Positions 46,650-58,272 are shown, numbered from the stretch's first letter. The stretch is 64,000 bases of DNA from Maratus speciosus (GCA_963932465.1 OZ010786.1:598351038-598415037), one strand, 5' to 3'. The notes: generated by a model not told the origin, from the sequence alone. Translations and numbers: made by a program.

Positions 46650-47470
46650 CTTTTCTACATAGTTGAAAAGTGTTTTTGAATTGGGTTTGTCTGTCTCTCT
46701 GTTCATGCTTCTAATCTCTAACTCGTGCAAATATGCTCAGATTGACATGAAATTGATATCTGTTAATGAAGTTCATTATAGTATGTTCGGTATTGAAAAT
46801 GAAGTATGTAGAATTTATAGTTCATTTATAGGGACGTTCAAAAAAATTCCGCTACATTACGGTCAGTGGGAAAAAAATTGTTGGCTGTGTATTTTAATGA
46901 TTTTACATTATTTCAAACACATTTAAATGGGTATAGATCACTGAGGTGCACTACAACAGGCTCATTATACAGGGTGGTTCAGAAAAACATTTACAAAATG
47001 ACATGGCAAATCAAGCATACAGCAAGGATAAAAAAATCACATAGGAACATAGGGTCGCAAACCACTTATTTAGTCACAAATACTGAGCGTTTCAGCCTAA
47101 CTGAACCCGGGTTGACGGTCATAATTGCGAAAAAAATAAAAACATTGTAATGAAAATGCAACGATATGTACCTTATTTTGCGTGAAATGTGATAAAATCA
47201 CGAAAAGATCTGGAAAAACATGTTGCTCAGTGTGGAAGGTTGAGGAAAGGGTTAGAGCTGACAGGCGAGCAACAATAGGCAGCATTAGCAACTGCAACAG
47301 GGTGTTCACATGGTTTAGCCTACAGCCGACTGATGCAGACGTTGAATGTGAGGTACACAGATGGATGAGAGTGCAGTCCAAACACTTTATTCAGCAGGTA
47401 TTAGAAAATTCATAAAGAGATGGGACAAATGTATCAATGTAAATGACGATTATATAGAGAAATAAACATG
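46650..47470 (+). repeat. Dispersed repeat related to 62160-62520
   Basis: AGTTGAAAAGTGTTTTTGAA and GGGTTTGTCTGTC resemble the satellite unit. AATGAAGTATGTA, TTTATAGTTC, CAGTGTATTTTAACGATG-like and TTTCAAACA blocks at 46790-46925 align with 62275-62400. ORFs here (to 47415) have no recognisable domain. Confidence 0.5.
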
Positions 47471-48201
47471 CCTTTTAAGTATGTATCTTGGTTTCCTTTT
47501 TTTTTTATTGGTTTTTGTGACCTACTTACTAACTTGCCCTCGTACAACATATCTAGGAAAGGGTTTCAAGAATTAGTTAATTTCACAACGTTTTCGGTAG
47601 AAATTGCATTAAAAGAGACGAAGTTTTCACGTCACTTTTCTCAAAATATTGGTAAGAACAGTTAGAACTTTTTCATTCCAGGACAGAGAATTAACCCCAC
47701 CACCTAAAAAAAGTCTAATTGTGTTAATTAAGGTTCACATCGGAGGCCTATAATGCGATCGTATTAATTAGTTATTTGTTGTAGTTAGGATATGTCCCAC
47801 GCTGATCCAGCAAGCTCCGTGAGTGGAGGAGACATCTCAAGGGTATACTCTTTAAAATAATCATTTAAATACGGGTGCTTTTATGTGAACTTTCTGTTCT
47901 TTAATTTAAACTATCTATTTTGAATAGAAGTTTTAAATTTTTCTGTAATAAACGGCAGATTTCCTTTGTACCCTTAGTACTCATTGAATGTAAAAGGCGA
48001 AAATGTGTCTTCCAAGACGAACAAACGGAAATTTCTTTTACAATTGAAAGAAAACAGAAAAATTCCACTAAAATTTTCATAATTTTATACTATATGTTTA
48101 TTGCTCTATTGCACATATTTATTTCAAAAAACGGAAATTTCCCGTTTTGTAGCGAAAAATTTGCATCTTGTAAACGGGGGAATACTAAAACAGAAGTTTT
48201 G

Positions 48202-48232
<31 letters not shown>

Positions 48233-48654
48233 GATAAATAAACAGAGAATAGATGTCAACTTTGCTAGTACATTTTCCGGGCTTTTTTCAGGATTTTTTT
48301 AATTTATTTTTTATTACAAAGTATATCTTTTCCCATTTCACTAAATGAAAATAATTTATTTTGGTGATTTTATAAGCAAAGCATTGAATAATTTAAAGAA
48401 TAATTAAAAAGTTTAAAACTGGACACAGAGCCTTCCGGAAAAGAAAATCGAAAGAATTATTTTTTTTCTGTTTATGTTAATATATATATATATATATACG
48501 TACATATATATTGCTAATTCAACGATGCGTCTACGTGATACCGTTAACACCCAGTGAAAAGAGTAGGTCAAGGTCATCACAAACATTTCTAAGTTTGTTT
48601 ATTTCCTCCAATAGCTAAACAAATTACTCTTAAAAAACATCATATTCATAAATA
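47471..48654. other. Intergenic with (TAA)n and (TA)n
   Basis: (TAA)n at 48203-48231 and (TA)n at about 48479-48500. No supported gene; the 47920-48237 ORF runs into the trinucleotide repeat. Confidence 0.45.
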
Positions 48655-49335
48655 CAGTATAGCGCCGATTATTCGGACACCGATTAACCGGATCGATCAA
48701 GGGTCATACTTTTTTTTTCTCACCTTCTCCAAACTTTTTGAAGTGAAACTTCTTTAGGCTAGGTAAGATAAATTCGGCTGGTTGACACGAAAGTTAACCG
48801 TTAACTAACTATTCCCTAATCCTGAAATAATAAACTCGCCAACAAAAGAAAACAATGCAATGCATAAAATCAACTGTTTCTAGAAGCTAAGAATTTTCAC
48901 TTCTAACGCGCAAGAGTCCCACGGATATTTTTTTCCTCCGGGAAAACTCCTCTTTATCTGCAGATTCTCTGAAAGGGGTAAAAAAATTGCTTCTTTTAAC
49001 CCTTGGTGTTCTTGGAAAGAAGGACCCCCCCCCCCCCCTCACTCCGCTCGCGTTTGTTCGTACAGTGTATGTATATATACATGTAATAATTTGTATCTGT
49101 ACTTCTATGTGTAACTTTGTACCAATTTTGTAGAAAATAAAGTTTAAAAAAAGTTGAAAGAAATAAGTTCTAAACACGCCATTTGTAATATGCTAAAATG
49201 TAACTACTACAATTGCCAGTACTAAGTGAGAAGGGAAGTTGCCTAAAAAACATTACCATAGTCGTTTTTTTCTAGTTGTCCAGTTATCTGGATCGGCCTC
49301 GGTCCCGACCAGTCCGGATAATCGGCGCTCTACTC
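48655..49335. mobile_element. Tigger/pogo-type non-autonomous element
   Basis: Ends CAGTATAGCGCCGATTATTC and, reversed, GAGTAGAGCGCCGATTATCC, flanked by TA. TIR style and TSD fit Tigger elements. 681 bp without transposase. Contains a 14-base poly-C run (49025-49038). Confidence 0.8.
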
Positions 49336-49525
49336 TATCTGTGAATTACGAGATGAAAATCCTATACTATATTTCCTTGAAAATATAGATAGATTGATCC
49401 TTTAGCCCCAAAGAGTGAGAACCAACATCTCCAAAACACAAATTACGTTTTTAAACTATTTCAAGCTTTAAGAAACTTGATTTGGGGAAATAAAAGCAAA
49501 CCGATGTGTACGGAATTCATAGAAG

Positions 49526-49683
49526 CAGTATTGCCAATTTAGCGGATTTTTTTAATCAGAAATTTTGAGTCCATACGACAGATTCCAAATAATAATTTTC
49601 GCTTTATTTAATTACTAAACGTCTGTCATTAAATAAAGCACGAACGACTGAATAAAAAAAAATCATCAAAATTAGCAACGCAG
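49526..49683. mobile_element. MITE with palindromic core
   Basis: CAGTATTGCCAATTTAGCGG and, reversed, CTGCGTTGCTAATTTTGATG, both leading to GATTTTTTT. The centre CGCTTTATTTAATTAC...GTCATTAAATAAAGC is a hairpin. Possibly hAT-related; flanking 8-mers match only partly. Confidence 0.6.
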
Positions 49684-49913
49684 CAAAGGACGCATTTGCT
49701 TTATTTACACCCACTTCGTATGTCAGAGAAAATTAAATATAGCGTGTTTCTAAATGAATATCGGGGTTTTGACGCTTTGTAGCATCTGTTATATAAAACT
49801 TAAAATTATACTTAATATATAAAATGAAAGAGCGACTCAAACAGTTTTTTGGTACCTATGCGTGCGCATGCAATGTTTCTTCCGTCATCCGTTAGAAAGC
49901 GCTAGTAGCAAAA

Positions 49914-50243
49914 ATGGCGGCTAGTGAACAGAAAGCATTTTGTATTCTGCAGATTGAAAAGACCGAATCTGTAGTTACTGTGCAACGTGCGTTCCGGATT
50001 AAGTTCAGATGTGATCCCCCAAGTGATATAACATCCGCAGATGGTATCATTAGTTTGAAAATACTGGCTGCCTTTGCAAAGGGAAGAGTACGGGACGATC
50101 AAGGATTAGTGAAGAGAATGCTGATCGAGTGAGAGAGTCTTTCACGCTCACCCGATCTGACGCTATGTGATTTCTACCTGTACGGGTTCATAAAGGATCG
50201 TGTGTATGTGCCTCTACTACCAGCTTGTAGTAAAATTATATAA
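49914..50243 (+). pseudogene. Transposase remnant, HTH fused to DDE C-terminus
   Basis: The start MAASEQKAFCILQIEKTESV then TVQRAFRIKFRCDPPSD is the DUF4817-type helix-turn-helix N-terminus of Tc1/mariner-like transposases in arthropods. After one stop (50130-50132), the same frame continues SLSRSPDLTLCDFYLYGFIK then DRVYVPLLP, the C-terminal SPDLTPCDFFLWG region. The intervening catalytic part, about 200 residues, is missing, so this is an internally deleted copy. The left flank CTAAATGAATATCGGGG may be its terminus. Confidence 0.75.
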
Positions 50244-50284
50244 TGTGAGGAAAGAAAGAATTTATTAAGTGCACGTTTTGTGTC

Positions 50285-50475
50285 TAGTGTTGCCAGGTGT
50301 CCCACGTAAATCAGAGCTGCCAAATGCTCTGGACACCACTAATATCAAACATTTTATTTCACCAACTTCAATCGCAAATAATGCTGCCATTAGATAAGGC
50401 GAAGAGAATTACTTTAACAGATTGGTGTCCAGAGCATTTGGAGCCCCGATTTACGTGGGACAGCTGGCAACACTA
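50285..50475. mobile_element. hAT-type foldback MITE, 8-bp TSD
   Basis: Arms of about 60 bp: TAGTGTTGCCAGGTGTCCCA and, reversed, TAGTGTTGCCAGCTGTCCCA, continuing through CGTAAATC and AAATGCTCTGGACACCA. Perfect TSD TTTGTGTC (50277-50284 and 50476-50483). 191 bp. The overlapping ORF is not a gene. Confidence 0.92.
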
Positions 50476-50670
50476 TTTGTGTCCCATCGCATCCTCGATC
50501 CAGTAACAAATTGTTGAACTCACTAAAGGTCTATTCGCGTGACTCCTTATTCCAATGTTTACAACCATCAGTCATACAAATTTCAGATTGCAACATATGC
50601 AGGAAAAACACAGTTTTTTTAACCATTTATTTTTGTGATTTAATAGATTAAATTAACAGTTTTTAATCTC

Positions 50671-51197
50671 TTAACCCTTTATCTACTAACGGTATTTATA
50701 AGTACCGTTACAATAACTTCTTATAAAATTCATTTAATACATCGATTAGTAGTAATACAGTTTAGAATGCGTTATAGATGAATTACTTTATTTTTTTCCA
50801 AAAGCATTATTGGTGACACAAAACAAAAATATTTTTAAAAGGATTATTCCTTTTGCTTTTGCATCTTTTCAGCTTTCTTGCCGTTGTGGGGAGCGGGGGG
50901 GGGGGGGGCAATTCGGAAATATTTCTATGTTTCATTTGTAAGAACATTATATTTGTACATTTCCTAATTCTACAAAATTCTAAGAAAAATATTTAAAATA
51001 AAAGATTTGAGTGAGGTTATAAATATTGCACAAAATCCTTGTAAATTCAAATTTAATTAATCCTTCTAAATCCTTCAAAATCCTTCTAAAATTTATTAAA
51101 TGATTGTAAATCTTCTAATGTAGTTTCAAAAATTCACGAAAAATGCTTTAAAAGATAAAATTTTCATGAATTCATAATTCAGTACATAAAGGGTTAA
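50671..51197 (+). mobile_element. TTAA MITE, family 2 (copy 2)
   Basis: TTAACCCTTTATCTACTAAC and, reversed, TTAACCCTTTATGTACTGAA. 527 bp, with 14 G at 50895-50908. It supplies the empty-site sequence for the insertion in copy 3. Confidence 0.9.
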
Positions 51198-51646
51198 GAT
51201 GCATTTACATTATGACTTTATCGTCATAAGTGTTTGCATTCCTGGCATTTAATCATAAGGTCAAACCAATTAGCATGCTTCGTTGTTTATTTACACAACC
51301 GCCGCACCGATTGTCTGGGTCATACGATTTAACGCAAGGTTGACCAACGCCTAGGACGATAACGTCGCAATGTAAATGCCCCTTTAGTTACCACGGACAT
51401 CTTTTAATATTACCTCGGCCTTCGCGCATCCCCACCCCCCGTATTTAAGAAAAAATACTGGAATTCTTTAGAATAACGAATTAAACTTATATATACACTA
51501 ATGGGTGATTATAATCTAATTATATCGTACTTTTTAACAGTATTCCTATTTTTTCCTTTTATTTTACTCGCAGTATTAATATCGAATTACAAATAAATGC
51601 AAATGTTTACATTGAGCGCGATATCAATGTATTAGCGTACCATAGT
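51198..51646. other. Intergenic, nothing recognised
   Basis: Slightly more GC-rich at 51290-51440 (ACAACCGCCGCACCG, ACCTCGGCCTTCGCGC), but no ORF or repeat recognised. Confidence 0.4.
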
Positions 51647-51858
51647 TTAACACTTTCAGAAGTAAGCGATTGTGTTTCTATAATGTCGAACTCACACCGG
51701 AATTTACGAAGGAATTTATGTCTAAGTAAGGAAAAGCAATTTTTCAACCTTTTTCCCATCAAAGTTAAAAGTGTAAAATTTAATTAAAAGTTTCTGCTGG
51801 GAATCATGATTAAAATTAGGTGGGATATAATATATCCCACCGCCCCTCAAGGGGTTAA
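51647..51858 (-). mobile_element. TTAA MITE, family 1 (copy 6)
   Basis: TTAA-CACTTTCAGAAGTAAGCG at the left; reversed right end TTAA-CCCCTTGAGGGGCGGTGG with GGTGGGATAT..ATATCCCACC. 212 bp. Confidence 0.9.
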
Positions 51859-52032
51859 GAATCGCTGGCTTCAACAAAGCAATTTGCAAAAAGATCGTTA
51901 AAAAAAATTATTAATAGAACTAAAGCCATACAGTCTTCATTCATTATTACTTTTAAATATGTTAAAGGTTTTCGCGAAAGTGTGTTCTTTAATTTTTTCC
52001 CAACTTAGTTTAAAAGTGCATACGACTTCAGT

Positions 52033-52484
52033 CGCTGTCATCGAAATACTCAAGGACAGAGGAACGAGTTGTGACATCATCACTAATCGACGACTGCTCA
52101 CGAGTGTTGGAATTCACACTGTAAAATTTTGAATAGCAATTTTCTTTTATTTTATTTGCGGAATATCTATCATTTTATAAAACAATAATAACTATTTAAA
52201 CTTACTGGTGAGAATTTGGAATCCCCAATAAAAAATCATCCAGATGCGGTAACACTGTGGTATTCTGCATCTGGCTGGATTTTTATTTCGGGATTCCGAA
52301 TTCTCACCAGAAAGTTTAAATAGTTATTATTGTTTTATAAGTTGATATATATTCTACAAATAAAATAAAAGAAAATTGCTATTCAAAATTTCCCGGTGCG
52401 AACTCCAACACTAGTCAGAAGTCGGTCGATTAGTGATGACGTCACAACTCGTGCGCTCTGGTCTTGAGTATTTCGATGGCAGCG
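52033..52484. repeat. ~450-bp near-perfect palindrome
   Basis: The two arms, about 225 bp each, meet near 52258 (GGTAACACTG|TGGTATTCTGC). They mirror each other along their length: CGAAATACTCAAG, ACGAGTTGTGAC, ATCACTAATCGAC, TTTTATAAAACAATAATAAC, TCTCACCAGAAAGTTTAAAT, CATCCAGATG. Almost no spacer. It includes the CACCAGAAA core shared with TTAA MITEs. Non-coding; TSD not determined. Confidence 0.9.
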
Positions 52485-52509
52485 CTTCAGTTCATTTATC
52501 TGTCCGTTC

Positions 52510-52667
52510 ACGCAGAGCCTAATTAACGCAGAGACAAACTTCCATCAGTAATTTATAGCAGTATTCTCCGCCTTATTTAAGGGGAAAATTCTGCGTTTAA
52601 ATAATGTGATATTGTCTATACTAAATTACTGCTGAAAGTTTGCTTCTGTGGTAATCAGGCCATGCGT
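52510..52667. mobile_element. Short MITE
   Basis: Arms ACGCAGAGCCTAATTAACGC then CAAACTTCCATCAGTAATTTA are mirrored by ACGCATGGCCTGATTACCAC and CAAACTTTCAGCAGTAATTTA. The centre is CCTTATTTAAGGGGAAAATTC. About 158 bp. Confidence 0.7.
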
Positions 52668-52769
52668 TCACATTCTAATTTTTGTAACGAAACTTTCAGA
52701 AGGTATTGTTACGAAATTTATGTATACTATTAAATGACTCCACAGCCGATTCCCTATTGAAAACAGCGC

Positions 52770-52770
<1 letters not shown>

Positions 52771-52814
<44 letters not shown>
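52771..52814. repeat. 44-base poly-T
   Basis: Uninterrupted T run. This could be the A-tail of a minus-strand retroposon, but no body was recognised on the left side. Confidence 0.8.
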
Positions 52815-52817
<3 letters not shown>

Positions 52818-53018
52818 GGAACACGTAAAAGAATTCGGATACATTATAAACTATGATCATTATTTGTTTAACATGAATTTTAATGAAGTCCAATTGTTCC
52901 AAAATGATCGAAATTGATAGCACGGCCACTCTAATCAGTTCACATCCAATCGAGTTTGTGAAGAGCGAAAGCAACTTCGTCATGTGTATGTGACCAGCGC
53001 TCTAACTATTGTTTGGAG

Positions 53019-53724
53019 TTAACCCTTTATGTACTGAATTATGGATTCATGAAAATTTAATGTTCTAAAGCATTTTTCGTGAATTTTTGAAACTACGTTA
53101 GAAGATTTACGTAATCATTTAATAAATTTTAGAAGGATTTTGGAAGGATTTTAAAGGATTAATTAAATTTGAATTTATAGGGATTTTGTGCAATATTTAT
53201 AGCCCCACTCAAATCTTTTATTTTAAATATTTTCTTAGTGTTTTGTAGAATTAGGAAATGTACAAATATAATGTTCTTACAATAGAAATACAGTAAACTC
53301 TGTCTAAGGCGGAATCGATCGGGACCAAGTAAATTTTCCGTAGTAGACAATATTCCGCCTTATGCAAATTTTACTCTATGTCTATGGATTCGCAGGGACT
53401 GGAAAATCTTTCCGAGTTAGACAGATTTCCGCCTTACACAGAGTCCGCCTTACAGAGAGTTTACTGTATAAAAATATTTCCGAATTGAAAAATCCCCCCC
53501 CCCCCCTCCAACTCCAAGAAAACTGAAAAGATTCAAAGGCAAAAGAAATCATCCTTTTAAAAATATTTTTGTTTTGTGTAACCAATAATGCTTTTGTAAC
53601 AAGATAAAGGAATGCATCTATAACTTTTTCTAAACTGTTTTACTACTAATCGATGTATTAAATTAATTTTATAACAAGTTATTTTAATGGTACTTATAAG
53701 TACCGTCAGTAGATAAAGGGTTAA
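53019..53724 (-). mobile_element. TTAA MITE, family 2 (copy 3), interrupted
   Basis: Inverse of the 50671-51197 copy with TTAA at both ends, a 13-base poly-C (53494-53506) equivalent to the poly-G in the other copies, and a 176-bp insertion at 53291-53466. Confidence 0.9.
53291..53466. mobile_element. Tigger-derived MITE
   Basis: Ends CAGTAAACTCTGTCTAAGGC and, reversed, CAGTAAACTCTCTGTAAGGC, flanked by TA. The terminal ~70 bases follow those of the full Tigger element at 17493-19950 (TCTGTCTAA, GGAAAATTTTC, GTCC). It lies inside the family 2 MITE; the uninterrupted copies at 44687 and 50671 show the empty site. Confidence 0.92.
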
Positions 53725-54297
53725 ACCCTATACTTAGAAGAAGAACAAGCATTTTTAAAAGTAATGAAATACTTTTTGTTTCATGCGCAATCTTTTTTTT
53801 TAAATACTAGGTATCTCCTATGAGAGCTATAACATACAAATATTCTAAATTGCGAAAATCCATGGATTCATTCATTTTGAGGACGTACTTGGTATTACAT
53901 AGAACACTGCGATCTATCAACACTAAACAGCAGCCAGGTTAATATCGTTATAACTTCAAGACTCCTATCGATAGTACAGCCTGATATGAAATTAAACGCA
54001 GGAATGCATTTAGGTTTCAGAATGAGATTCTCACAACAAGCTTTGATCCATCAGCGGTAAGCAGCTGTCATGTAAATTCCGTTAGATATGTAGAAGCTAT
54101 AGATATCATACAAGCAAATTCAAATAATGTAAATTCAAACATATTATAATTATAATACCAAAAGTACAAATATTTTGATCTAAGCATTTATTTCTCAGTA
54201 ATATTCCTAAAAGATACTACAATTAATTATGCTCAATTTAAGTGGGCTGTATTATACAACGAAATGGAAATGATTAGTAAATAAAACTCAGTACTCT
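53725..54297. repeat. Spacer with dispersed repeat (53990-54130)
   Basis: CTTTGATCCATCAGCGGTAA, TGTCATGTAAAT and TTAGATATGTAGAAGC match 46220-46280 and 58560-58620. The rest is unrecognised. Confidence 0.5.
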
Positions 54298-54491
54298 TTA
54301 ACCCTTTCAGGGGCGAGTAATTGTGTTTCTGTAATGTCGAATTCACACCGGAATCTTCAAAAAAATTTATTGCAAAATATGGAAACGAAATTTTACGACT
54401 TTTTTCGACCAAAGTTAGAAAAGTAAAATTTTATAAAAATTTTCTGGTGCTAGTCTTCATTAATCGGAGGTGGGATATAATATATCCCACC
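54298..54491 (-). mobile_element. TTAA MITE, family 1 (copy 7), truncated
   Basis: TTAA-CCCTTTCAGGGGCGAG on the left. Family interior through GGTGGGATAT..ATATCCCACC, where it stops about 15 bases before the expected end and meets the Helentron-like element. Confidence 0.88.
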
Positions 54492-54502
54492 ATATTTGTA
54501 GC

Positions 54503-56962
54503 AATCCCAAAACTTTCTTCTATCTCATACATGGGTCATTCCACACAAAATGAGCAAAAATTTAAAAAAAGTCGTGGCTGCATAGTAACCGATTTTAATA
54601 AAATTTAATACACAGATTCAATTCATATTCAAATAGAGCATTGCAAAATATTTCGACAAAAAATAAAACAATTTGGAAGTTCTGGACATTTAAAAAACTT
54701 GCGACATAGAATGGCATGTGTACAATCATTCAAAGTTGTAAGTTTGAAGTTCCGTATCTTGAAAACTATTTAACATAAATTTAATCTTTTTATAATATTG
54801 TAATCTCTGGAAAATTATCTTCATATTTATTTAATAATAATAATTTGGTAACGTCATGATTAATCTTAAATTTGTTGAAAAAATCGAAAATTTGTCAATT
54901 TTGAGAAAATTAAAAACGTTATAAAAATTAAAGGAATTCAAAAACATCTGTGAAATTGATGCCTGATGTAGTGTTATATATTAAGATCGAATTGCTAAAG
55001 TTTTTAAGTTGCCATGTATTTCCTTCACCTTTAAAAAAAATTTAGAAACTTAAAAAAATGACAAAACTGTAATTTTTCCTCTTATTGATAAGCAAAATGA
55101 TATTGAAGGAAAGGTCAGACATTATAGTTATTGCACAGACATAAAGATCAACAAGTCCATGATATGCTAAAACAAATTCAAGATTGCCTTTTGATTCCTA
55201 ACGTCACAAAATTTGGTTAAAAAAGTAATATTTGTTGCATTCCAAGAGCTTTACTCTTTGAATAAGTGCGCGTTTTTTTTACAGTATTGCACGATTTCAA
55301 AGGGAAAAAATATGCAGAGAATCTATGGATTTAGAGGATAAATATATACTTTTTTTTGTTCAAAGTCATATTTTTTAAAACTATAGTTTAAAATAAATAT
55401 ATCAATAGCCAAAAATAAACTGAAAGCAAGAATAAAAGTTTCTGTATTTAAAATATACACATTTATCTATAATATCAAATAATTTAAAAGTTTAATAAAG
55501 CTTTCCTTCACTTAAAAAAAAGTGATAGAAGTATTGCATTTTACCCTCAACATTTCTTACTACTTATTTTTTTTTTCTCATTAAGGAATAAAAAGGCAAG
55601 AATGAAACTTATATTTCAAATATATACTTTTAGCTATAAGGTCAAGCAATTTTAAACTTGTCAGAGGTGTCCTTCGTGTGTAAAGGATGAATAGAAATAT
55701 TGCTTTTTTCCCTCAAAAACTTTCAAAAATAATTTTTTTCTCGATAGGGAATAAAAATACAATTACTAACTTACGCCAATCTGTTAATTATTATTCATTC
55801 CTAATTATAAATAATTTTTAATATAGTCTTTCCATTCCCAAGGCTAATAATCAGATTTTTAAATTTTAAGCACGTAGACAATACCTCGATTTTGCATCCA
55901 CTTTTAACGCAAATTTTAATACTTAAATAAACAATCCTAAAATCTATTATTTTACATTTACTCATAAATAGATATGATCTACTTATGTGGTGATTTTCAT
56001 TAAAATCTGTGACATATCTGCCACAGCTGATTTGCTCATTTTGCATGGAATGACCCACATGTCAATACTTCCTGAAAAAATGCAGCATATCAGCACCACC
56101 GGTTAGATGATTTACACCTAAATCTAATTATCAACAACTTATGTCAACTTATAACTGAATCTCAAGTTTGATGAAAATCCGTGCATTAGTTTATGAGATA
56201 GAGCTATTGCGGATATTACAAAAAATTCTGCATAGTAGCGCCACCTGTTGGAAGATTCACACAAAAAACTAATTAGGACCCATTTATATCAGGGAGTAAC
56301 TGAATCTGAAGCTTGATGAAAATTCATTCATTAGTTTTTGAGATACAGCTATTGGGAAATCTTGAAAAATGCAGCATAGCAGCGCCACCTGTTGGTCGAT
56401 TTACACCAAAAATTAAACAGCTTTAATTTATATCAGAGACTAAATAAATCTAAAGTTTCGTGAATTTATTTTTGAGATAGAGCTATTGCAATAATCATGA
56501 ATAATGCAGCATAGCAGCGCCACCTTTTAGACGAGTTTCACCAAAAAGTAATCAGTATCAAACTATATCACGAACTAACTGAGTCTGAAGTTTTATGAAA
56601 ATCCGTGCAGTAGTTCTTGAGGTATAGCTATCGCAAGAATCATGAAAAATGCAGCATAGCAACGTCACCTGATAGGATATTTACACCAAAAAGTAATCAG
56701 CAGTGGTTTATATCAAGGTCTAATTGAATCTAAAGTTTTGTGAAATTCCGTGTTTTAATTCTTGACAAAGAGCGCCCACAAAAACTTTGTCACATACAGA
56801 CTCACAGAGTGGCAGAGTGACAGACAGACTTTTTCTAAAAACTATCAAATCTTGTTCAGGACATTCTAAAACGTATAAATTCATCGAAAACCGGAAGTTG
56901 AAAATTTTCACGAATCCAATACTTTCTTCTTGTAAAGATAGAAAGAAAGTAAAAATATATAT
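54503..56962 (+). mobile_element. Helentron-like element (second copy), interrupted
   Basis: Left CAATCCCAAAACTTTCTTCT as at 20406. Right part: five ~145-bp units (56070-56760) with GCAGCATAGCAGCGCCACCT, TTTACACCAAAA and GAGATAGAGCTATTG, then GTGGCAGAGTGACAGACAG, ATCGAAAACCGGAAGTTG and the hairpin ACTTTCTTCT...GAAAGAAAGT. The left part is displaced by the insertion 54533-56056. Internal units differ from those of the 20404 copy but keep the period and the GCGCC motif. Confidence 0.6.
54533..56056. mobile_element. TIR element, GGGTCATTCC ends
   Basis: GGGTCATTCCACACAAAATG then AGCAAA is mirrored by GGGTCATTCCATGCAAAATG then AGCAAA. Flanked by ACAT on both sides (54529-54532, 56057-56060), a possible 4-bp TSD. 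1524 bp, AT-rich, no long ORF. Inserted into the Helentron-like element a few bases after its left terminus. Confidence 0.8.
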
Positions 56963-57750
56963 CATTTAAAAAAACATTTACAAAACTTATCATTTATCAC
57001 CAGTCTCAATGGGACGGAAAACAAGAGACATTATTTCGTCATATGCTTCATATCATATTGATATATACATGGGTCAATATCACAAAATACGAAAATTGCA
57101 GTCCGCACAATAAAATTTCTATTCAATGTTATATAATGCAATTTTCTTTTTTATATTCCAATAAAAAATATTCTTAGAAGTATTATCAAGAGATATATTC
57201 ATAATAACACAAAAATAAAGTAATTAAAAACTTAAAATTTCAGATTGTCATTTTCCCTTGTCACACTGTGATGTGTGCAAAGTAAAAGGCTTTCTGCTAT
57301 CATGTACAAATATCGTTTTCTAGTTTTTTGAATTTCTAATTAATAATTATATCTTATATAACACATATGTGGAAGGTAACAAGTTCTGTATTTTACAAAT
57401 AATTTTCCATAATTAAAATATGATTGTTACTGAAAATAAATGGCATTGTCCTGGCCTGCTCCTTTTAGTTCTTTACGAGGTATAAAGATGGCGCTGCAGA
57501 GTAATTCTTCTTGTTCTTGACATAGTTCAAGTCAGAAGTAGTAAAACCATTGCTACCAGCAGGATCTTTTAGATATTTCTTTCAAAATAATGTGTTTAAA
57601 GGCTTTGTAAAAATTGAGTAGATTTTTATTACGTCATTTTCCTGGCTTCTATAAATTACAAATAAAACTGAACGTTACACTGAATTTGAGGAACTATAGA
57701 GGAAACATGTTCCTTTAAATAAAATTAAAACGTTTGATGATGTGCGATTT
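56963..57750. other. Intergenic, nothing recognised
   Basis: AT-rich, no ORF of note. ACATGGGTCAATATCAC at 57068 is a faint echo of the GGGTCATTCC terminus. Confidence 0.35.
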
Positions 57751-58272
57751 TTACCAAATTGTAATCAGCATCTAACTATATCCTGGACTAACTGAAACGG
57801 AAGTTTTATGAAAATCCGAGCTGTAGTTCCTGAGATATAGCTACTGCAGAAATCGTGAAAATTTCTGCATAGCAGCGCCACCTGATTGGCGATTTTTACC
57901 AAAACCTAATCAGGACTAGATTATATCAAGGTCTAACTGAATCTAAAGTTTTGTGAAATTCCGTGCATCAATTCTTGAGATAGAGTGTCCACAAACTTTT
58001 TGTCACATACAGACTCACAGAGTGACAGAGTGACATGGTGACAGAGTGACATGGTGACAGGGTGACATGGTGACAGAGTGACAGAGTGACTTGGTTACAG
58101 AGTGACACGGTGACAGAGTGACAGACAGACTCACAGACCGACATTTCCTAAAAACCATCAAATCGTGTTCAGGACATTCTAAAACGTATAAATCCATCGA
58201 AAACCGGAAGTCGAAAATTTTCACGAATCCAATACTTTATTCTTGTAAAGATAGAAGAGAGTATAAAGATTC
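57751..58272 (+). mobile_element. Helentron-like element (third copy), 5' short
   Basis: One to two units with CAGCGCCACCTGATTGGCG, then a (GTGACAGAGTGACATG)n minisatellite (58013-58125), ATCGAAAACCGGAAGTCG and a terminal hairpin near 58232-58264. The left terminus is not found. Confidence 0.6.

Noticed and set aside
47097..47415. Overlapping ORFs (94 codons minus, 77 codons plus)
   Set aside because: No recognisable domain, both strands equally open, in a dispersed repeat region.
58015..58224. Minus-strand ORF with CHSVT repeats
   Set aside because: Translation of the GTGACA minisatellite.
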